Below are positions 58,873 to 64,000 of a stretch of DNA of 64,000 nucleotides, in pieces. A model generated the notes under the pieces. The model saw only the letters and a program-made list of their open reading frames with translations, searched no databases and was not told the DNA's origin. How positions within the stretch are numbered: the stretch's first letter is position 1; each line of letters begins with the position of its first letter. The translations under genes and the position numbers were made by a program. The DNA lies in NCBI GenBank assembly GCA_966112615.1, contig CBHWDO010000004.1:62001-126000 (forward strand), given 5' to 3'. The DNA is from Flavitalea sp966112615. GTDB taxonomy: Bacteria > Bacteroidota > Bacteroidia > Chitinophagales > Chitinophagaceae.

Positions 58873-61317
58873 TTAAATTCTTCCGGCCCTGATGATATCT
58901 GCAAATACTCCTGATGCAGTAACTTCCGCTCCTGCTCCTGCACCTTTCACTACAAGCGGCTGATCAGGATAGCGCTCTGTAAAAAATAAGACTGCATTAT
59001 CCTTTCCATACAAATGGTAGAAATCGCTGGTTGCGCTTACCTGGTTCAGTCCTACGGAAGCTTTTCCTTTATCATAGCGTGCAACAAATTTCAGTTTGTT
59101 GCCACCTGCAGCTGCAGATGCATACATCTTCCGGAAATGATCCTCATGTTTCAACATTTCAGCATAAAAATTTTCAACTGATCCTTCCATACAGGAAGCA
59201 GGCATGAATGATTCGTTGCTGATATCCTCCATATCAATCATAGCACCTGATTCACGTGCCAGGATCATGATCTTCCGCATTACATCAGTTCCGCCAAGGT
59301 CCAGCCTTGGATCCGGTTCTGTGTATCCTTCATCCTGCGCCTGTTTCACCACTTCAGCAAAGCTTCTTTCGCCATTATAATTATTGAAAACAAAATTCAG
59401 TGTACCACTTAATACTGCTTCGATCCTGTTGATACGATCACCGGAACGCATGAGATCGTTCAATGTACCGATAACAGGAAGTCCCGCTCCAACATTGGTT
59501 TCGAAGAAAAACTGGCAATTGAATTCTCTTGATAATTCTTTCAGCTGGAGATAGTAGTCATATGATGATGAACACGCAATTTTATTGCAGGCAACGACTG
59601 ATATACTTTTCTCTAACAGTGATGGATATGCGAAAGCAACTGCATCATTAGCTGTAACATCCACAAAAACACTGTTGCGTAAATTTTTCAGCCTGATATG
59701 TTCAACATATTGATGGATATCCATTTCGGAACCGTGATCCAGCGCAGCTTTCCAGTCATTCAGATTGATCCCTTCATCATTGAATGCCATCTTCCTGCTA
59801 TTAGCTAACCCGATCACTCTAACCTGCAGACGAAGATTTTCCAGGAGGTACTGCTGCTGCTGTTTCAATTGCGCAATCAGTCTCGATCCAACATTACCCA
59901 CACCTGCAATAAAAATATTGATCTGCTTATAGGTTGTTTCAAAAAATTCTTCATGCAAAACATTCAGTGCTTTCTTTACATCTTTCGATGCAATGACTGC
60001 AGTAATATTTCTTTCAGAAGAACCCTGTGCAATTGCACGAACATTCACACCATTTCTTCCTAAAGCACCAAACATCTTTCCTGAAATACCAGGATGACTT
60101 TTCATATGATCGCCAACCAAAGCCACCACTGCGAGGCCGGTTTCCACTATCAGCGGCTCCACTTTCTGGGCAGCAATCTCAACCGCGAAGGTCTTATCCA
60201 CAGCAGCTTTCGCGTTAACCGCCTGGGATTCATCAACCCCAACACAGATGCTGTGTTCAGAAGAACCCTGGGTGATGAGGATCACATTGATATGTTCGTT
60301 CGCAAGAGACTCAAAAAGTCTTTTGGAGAATCCCGGAATACCTACCATTCCACTTCCCTCCAGTCCCAGCAATGCAATAGAATTAATGCTTGAAATTCCG
60401 CGTACTGCATGTACAGAGCTGATAGCATGTCCGTCGATCAGGGTACCGGGATCTTCGGGAGCAAAAGTATTCTTAACGCGAACAGGGATCTGCTGTTTCA
60501 ATACCGGCTGAATAGTAGGCGGGTAAATTACTTTCGCTCCAAAGTGAGATAATTCCATCGCTTCCTGGTAAGATATATGATCCACCACTTTAGCATTGGT
60601 CACAAATCTTGGATCAGCAGTCATGATACCTGAAACATCAGTCCAGATCTCCAGCATATTTGCATTTACGGCACCTGCAAGGATTGCAGCAGTATAATCC
60701 GATCCACCCCTCCCTAAAGTGGTGGTAGACCGGTCTTCAGCTGAAGCAATAAAACCAGGTAGTAAAAACAATTCATCTTTCGAAGAAGATAAATAATTAA
60801 GCACATTCGAATTGGTCATCCGAAAATCCACAGCAGCATTGCCATATTGATGGTTTGTCTGGATCAGTTCGCGCGAATCTTTCCATGCTACCGGCAATCC
60901 CTTTGCCTGCATGGCTGCCGCGATGATCTTAGAAGAAAGCAATTCACCATAAGCAATAATCCGGTCACGAGTTCTTGGAGAAAGTTCTCCAAGTAAAAAA
61001 ACACCGTTGCATACATCTTCAATCTCGTTGCAGTGCTTCATTACAAGGCTAAGCACACTGCTTTGATTACTGACAGGAATCAACTCTTTTACAGTTTCGA
61101 GATGACGCTGTTCCAATAACTTGATCTGCTGCCGGTATTCTTCATTTCCCGACGCTGCAAGTGTTGCACAACGGATCAATGTATCCGTAATGCCGCCTAG
61201 TGCTGAAACCACAACGATCGTACGATCATGCGACAAAGATCTTTCAACAATGGAGATGACACGTTGTATATTGACTGCATTGGCAACTGAACTTCCGCCA
61301 AATTTTAAAACCTGCAT
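58873..61317 (-). CDS. thrA: Bifunctional aspartate kinase / homoserine dehydrogenase
   Basis: 814 residues. The aspartate kinase part (about 1-290) starts MQVLKFGGSSVANA and has TTLGRGGSDYTAAILA. Tandem ACT regulatory domains lie at about 310-455. The homoserine dehydrogenase part (about 465-814) starts with IFIAGVGNVGSRLIAQL and has FFETNVGAGLPVIGTLNDL, SGTLNFVFNNY and DPRLDLGGTDVMRK. It catalyses the first and third steps from aspartate to homoserine, usually inhibited by threonine. First gene of thrABC. A Thr-rich leader peptide precedes it by 113 nt. Confidence 0.96.
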   Translation of the reverse strand: MQVLKFGGSSVANAVNIQRVISIVERSLSHDRTIVVVSALGGITDTLIRCATLAASGNEEYRQQIKLLEQRHLETVKELIPVSNQSSVLSLVMKHCNEIEDVCNGVFLLGELSPRTRDRIIAYGELLSSKIIAAAMQAKGLPVAWKDSRELIQTNHQYGNAAVDFRMTNSNVLNYLSSSKDELFLLPGFIASAEDRSTTTLGRGGSDYTAAILAGAVNANMLEIWTDVSGIMTADPRFVTNAKVVDHISYQEAMELSHFGAKVIYPPTIQPVLKQQIPVRVKNTFAPEDPGTLIDGHAISSVHAVRGISSINSIALLGLEGSGMVGIPGFSKRLFESLANEHINVILITQGSSEHSICVGVDESQAVNAKAAVDKTFAVEIAAQKVEPLIVETGLAVVALVGDHMKSHPGISGKMFGALGRNGVNVRAIAQGSSERNITAVIASKDVKKALNVLHEEFFETTYKQINIFIAGVGNVGSRLIAQLKQQQQYLLENLRLQVRVIGLANSRKMAFNDEGINLNDWKAALDHGSEMDIHQYVEHIRLKNLRNSVFVDVTANDAVAFAYPSLLEKSISVVACNKIACSSSYDYYLQLKELSREFNCQFFFETNVGAGLPVIGTLNDLMRSGDRINRIEAVLSGTLNFVFNNYNGERSFAEVVKQAQDEGYTEPDPRLDLGGTDVMRKIMILARESGAMIDMEDISNESFMPASCMEGSVENFYAEMLKHEDHFRKMYASAAAGGNKLKFVARYDKGKASVGLNQVSATSDFYHLYGKDNAVLFFTERYPDQPLVVKGAGAGAEVTASGVFADIIRAGRI

Positions 61318-61423
61318 GGGAGATAATTAAGAATGTAAAAATGAAAAAATTGATCCTGGTAAATCAGGGCAAACAATGATCCTGTATACGATAGCCTTTG
61401 GCCCATAGATGATATGCAACTGT

Positions 61424-61442
61424 ACAACCCTTAACGGGTTGT
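61424..61442 (-). promoter_or_regulatory. Hairpin over the Thr codons and stop of the thr leader
   Basis: On the minus strand ACAACCC/GGGTTGT forms a perfect 7-bp stem with loop GTTAA. It overlaps the last Thr-Thr-Arg codons and stop of the leader peptide, so ribosome position would decide whether it forms. A weak stem (CCTG/CAGG) before a T-rich stretch at 61333-61363 could act as terminator; not convincing by eye. Confidence 0.5.
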
Positions 61443-61496
61443 TGTGTTCGTTGTTGATGTGGTGAAAGCAGGAACGGCAACAATGAAGGACTCCAT
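61431..61496 (-). CDS. Threonine operon leader peptide (ThrL-like)
   Basis: 21-residue reading frame, ATG to TAA, ending 113 nt upstream of thrA. Seven of its 21 codons are Thr, all within the final ten residues TTSTTNTTTR. A Thr-dense short peptide ahead of thrA is the hallmark of attenuation control, where ribosome stalling at low threonyl-tRNA alters RNA folding. A 7-bp hairpin overlaps its end. No other gene lies in 61318-61691. A weak -7 candidate (TATCATTTCTG) lies near 61518-61528 on the minus strand. Confidence 0.7.
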   Translation of the reverse strand: MESFIVAVPAFTTSTTNTTTR

Positions 61497-61691
61497 CACA
61501 TATGATGTAATGGCGCAAGCAGAAATGATAATATTTTTTAGATATGCTTTCACTAAAGTGCCACTAAGGTAAATAAAACATATCGAAATTGTATAATCCT
61601 TGGAATTTATTTAATCAAATTAGTTAATTTCATGCCGCCTATATACGCTGCTTGCTTTTCATTCAGTTCATAACTAACATTCGTTAACATA

Positions 61692-64000
61692 ATGGATCAT
61701 CAATCTTCATGGGCTCTGCAGCAATTCAAGAACTATGTTGGAATAAAATTTCAACTGTACAACAGCCTGTTCACTTCACTTCCTTTTCACAGGATCGAAC
61801 GCACAGGAATATTGTTGTCGCTGTTATTGAATAATTGCGAAGAGGGTTATAAAAAGAAACAAAGTCCGCAACAGATCATTGAAGAATTTTTCCAGAAGCA
61901 TACTGCATTAGCGACGGAGCGGGAAAAAATTGACATGCTGTTCAGGTTCATTCAATTTACCGAGCGACAGATCGTGTTGTTTGATGCTTTAGAAGATGCA
62001 GCTTTCAAAGAAGTGAACGACATGAATGGTGTTGGTACTTTAAAGCAACTGGAGGCAGAAGTCATCCAGTTCAATAAAGAAGATGCACTAAAGGAAAAGT
62101 TGAAACGCTTCGGCATCAGGCTCGTACTAACAGCGCATCCAACGCAATTTTATCCTGGAACAGTTCTAGGTATTATCAATGATCTCAATAAAGCATTACA
62201 GAACAATGATGCAAGTCTTGTGAATATGTATTTGCAACAGCTTGCAAAAACTCCATTTTTCAAGAAGAAAAAACCTACGCCATATGATGAAGCCATCAGC
62301 CTGGTATGGTACCTGGAGAACGTGTTCTATCATGCAGCAGGAAAAATTCTCACCTTCCTAAAGAACCAGTTTGGAGAAGCAGTGTCACCGGATAATCCAA
62401 TCATTACGATGGGATTCTGGCCTGGTGGTGATCGCGACGGAAATCCCTTTGTTACCAGTGAGATCACCCTGAAAGTGGCTGATGCATTGCGAGGTTCTAT
62501 CATTAAATGCTATTACCTGGAAGTCAGGAAGATCAAGCGCAGACTGACTTTCAAAGGAATTGAAGAGATACTTGTTGACCTGGAGAACAAGCTATATGAT
62601 AACCTGTTTGTACCTGAACACAAAACCGGCTTGCATGCATCAGATCTGCTGAATGCACTGGAGCAGATCAGGACAATATTGATTCATCAGCATAATGGAC
62701 TATTCCTAAATCTTGTTGATAGCTTTATCAGTAAGGTACAGGTATTCGGATTGCATTTTGCATCACTTGATGTGCGCCAGGATAGTTCTATTCACGTCAA
62801 GGTATTCAATACCATTGCAGAATCAGGAAAAGGATTGCCTGCAAACTATACATCGCTGACAGAAAGCGAACAGATCGATGCACTTACTTCCATCACTGAA
62901 ACCCTTGATCCGGCTGCATATTCCGACATTACCAAAGAAACACTGGAGAGCGTATTAACGATCAAAAAGATCCAGGAGTATAATGGTGAAGTTGGATGTA
63001 ACCGATACATTATCAGCCAGTGTAACAGTGCAAGAAACGTGATGGAAGTATATGGATTATTCCTGCTGACAGGATGGAAGAAAGAGGAGATCGCCATTGA
63101 TATCATTCCATTATTTGAAACAGTTGATGATCTTCAGAATGCAAAATCCATCATGCACACTTTGTATTCAAATGAAGTTTATCGCGAACATTTGAAGAGA
63201 AGAAATGATCTTCAAACGATCATGGTTGGATTTTCAGATGGAACAAAGGATGGCGGGTATCTCATGGCTAACTGGAGTATCTATAAAGCAAAAGAAGAAT
63301 TGACATCCATTTCAAAAGAGTACGGTATTGATGTTGTCTTTTTTGATGGAAGAGGCGGCCCTCCTGCACGTGGTGGCGGAAAGACTCATAAGTTCTACGC
63401 TTCCATGGGAAATAATATTTCGAATGAACAGATCCAGTTAACGATACAGGGACAAACTGTAAGTTCAAATTTTGGAACCAAAGATTCAGCGCAATTCAAT
63501 ATTGAACAATTGTTGAATGCAGGCATCACCAATAATCTCATCAATCCAAAAGAAAATACTTTGGATCAGAATGAAGATGCGCTGATGCAGGAACTTGCCA
63601 ACCTCAGTTTCAAAGCATATATAGGACTGAAGGAACACCCGATGTTCACAGAATATCTTGCGAATATTTCACCACTGAAGTTTTACAGCGAAACAAATAT
63701 TGGCAGCAGGCCTGCGAAAAGAGGCAGCGGGAATAAATTGAATTTAAAAGATCTGCGTGCTATTCCTTTTGTTGGCGCATGGAGTCAGCTCAAGCAAAAT
63801 GTAACCGGTTATTATGGTGTGGGCACAGCATTGCAGGCAATTGAGCGGCAGGGAAAATGGAATGAAGTAAAAGATCTGTATCATGATTCCATGTTCTTCA
63901 GAACCTTGATAGGCAATTGCGAGATGGCGATGAAGAAGTGTTATTTTCCTTTGACTGAATACCTGGCCAATGATCCAAAGTATGGAGAGATCTGGAACAT
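61692..64000 (+). CDS. ppc: Phosphoenolpyruvate carboxylase, N-terminal 769 residues (cut by window end)
   Basis: The frame is open from ATG 61692 to the window end. It carboxylates PEP to oxaloacetate, replenishing the citric acid cycle and aspartate. Seen: the catalytic His in LTAHPTQ (about residue 146-152), substrate-binding GFWPGGDRDGNPFVT, MVGFSDGTKDGGY, and the conserved FDGRGGPPARGGG loop with its catalytic Arg. The remaining C-terminal catalytic part is off the window. It is divergently transcribed from thrA, placing supply of the aspartate carbon skeleton next to its use. Confidence 0.96.
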   Translation, partial: MDHQSSWALQQFKNYVGIKFQLYNSLFTSLPFHRIERTGILLSLLLNNCEEGYKKKQSPQQIIEEFFQKHTALATEREKIDMLFRFIQFTERQIVLFDALEDAAFKEVNDMNGVGTLKQLEAEVIQFNKEDALKEKLKRFGIRLVLTAHPTQFYPGTVLGIINDLNKALQNNDASLVNMYLQQLAKTPFFKKKKPTPYDEAISLVWYLENVFYHAAGKILTFLKNQFGEAVSPDNPIITMGFWPGGDRDGNPFVTSEITLKVADALRGSIIKCYYLEVRKIKRRLTFKGIEEILVDLENKLYDNLFVPEHKTGLHASDLLNALEQIRTILIHQHNGLFLNLVDSFISKVQVFGLHFASLDVRQDSSIHVKVFNTIAESGKGLPANYTSLTESEQIDALTSITETLDPAAYSDITKETLESVLTIKKIQEYNGEVGCNRYIISQCNSARNVMEVYGLFLLTGWKKEEIAIDIIPLFETVDDLQNAKSIMHTLYSNEVYREHLKRRNDLQTIMVGFSDGTKDGGYLMANWSIYKAKEELTSISKEYGIDVVFFDGRGGPPARGGGKTHKFYASMGNNISNEQIQLTIQGQTVSSNFGTKDSAQFNIEQLLNAGITNNLINPKENTLDQNEDALMQELANLSFKAYIGLKEHPMFTEYLANISPLKFYSETNIGSRPAKRGSGNKLNLKDLRAIPFVGAWSQLKQNVTGYYGVGTALQAIERQGKWNEVKDLYHDSMFFRTLIGNCEMAMKKCYFPLTEYLANDPKYGEIWN

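Noticed and set aside
61327..61518. 63-residue minus-strand frame upstream of thrA
   Set aside because: Cys/His-rich with no domain; overlaps in another frame the Thr-rich leader, which explains the region better.

Overview
The window is about 64 kb of chromosome from a member of the Bacteroidota, most likely order Chitinophagales (Chitinophagaceae-like). The signs are promoter -7 boxes of the TAnnTTTG type just upstream of many starts, frequent TTG starts with little Shine-Dalgarno, a 1105-residue SecA, DUF5916 and alpha-2-macroglobulin envelope proteins, a PorG-like barrel with a type IX sorting domain, and the ligase-associated repair set typical of this phylum. No rRNA, tRNA, transposase, phage gene or CRISPR array was seen. 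The assignment is inference from gene content.

Layout. 1-7904 (+): ligase-associated DNA repair cluster (exonuclease, ATP-dependent ligase, DEXH helicase, PdeM) interleaved with two haem proteins and followed by a histone-deacetylase-family gene. 7905-11326 (-): DUF5916 outer-envelope protein and a LexA-like S24 regulator, divergent from secA (11518-14835). 15172-17501 (-): compact operon of a clan CD caspase-like protease, a 77-residue protein and an alarmone-hydrolase-like HD protein; this is the best candidate for an undescribed system. 17783-22144 (-): two exported amidohydrolase-fold proteins. 22232-26453: deoC, a SPOR protein, an M20 amidohydrolase and an S41 lipoprotein protease. 26613-37503 (+): malic enzyme-phosphotransacetylase, an MlaE/MlaF pair, sucD and a 1992-residue alpha-2-macroglobulin. 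37513-44184: oxidoreductase, small membrane protein, MtfA-like peptidase, aspS, esterase lipoprotein, rarA. 44484-49879 (-): T9SS sorting-domain protein, PorG-like barrel, elaA, a nucleotidase and uvrA. 50086-64000: aspartate-family amino-acid region, with a SAM-I riboswitch ahead of metY-metX-hom (+), thrA-thrB-thrC (-) behind a Thr-rich leader peptide, and ppc (+, cut by the window end) divergent from thrA.

How the parts work together. PEP carboxylase makes oxaloacetate, the precursor of aspartate. ThrA, ThrB and ThrC take aspartate to threonine, while the separate homoserine dehydrogenase with MetX and MetY feeds methionine. Each branch carries its own RNA-level control: a riboswitch for methionine and a leader peptide for threonine.

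The most unusual non-coding feature is a dense set of dispersed intergenic repeats. They include tandem 7-, 8- and 9-bp arrays, and hairpin cassettes with variable 6-8 bp stems and 3-nt loops joined by a constant GTTCAGCCC linker. Two intergenic regions (17.6 and 23.5 kb) carry the same ordered mosaic of these pieces. The repeats also run into coding sequence in at least three genes.
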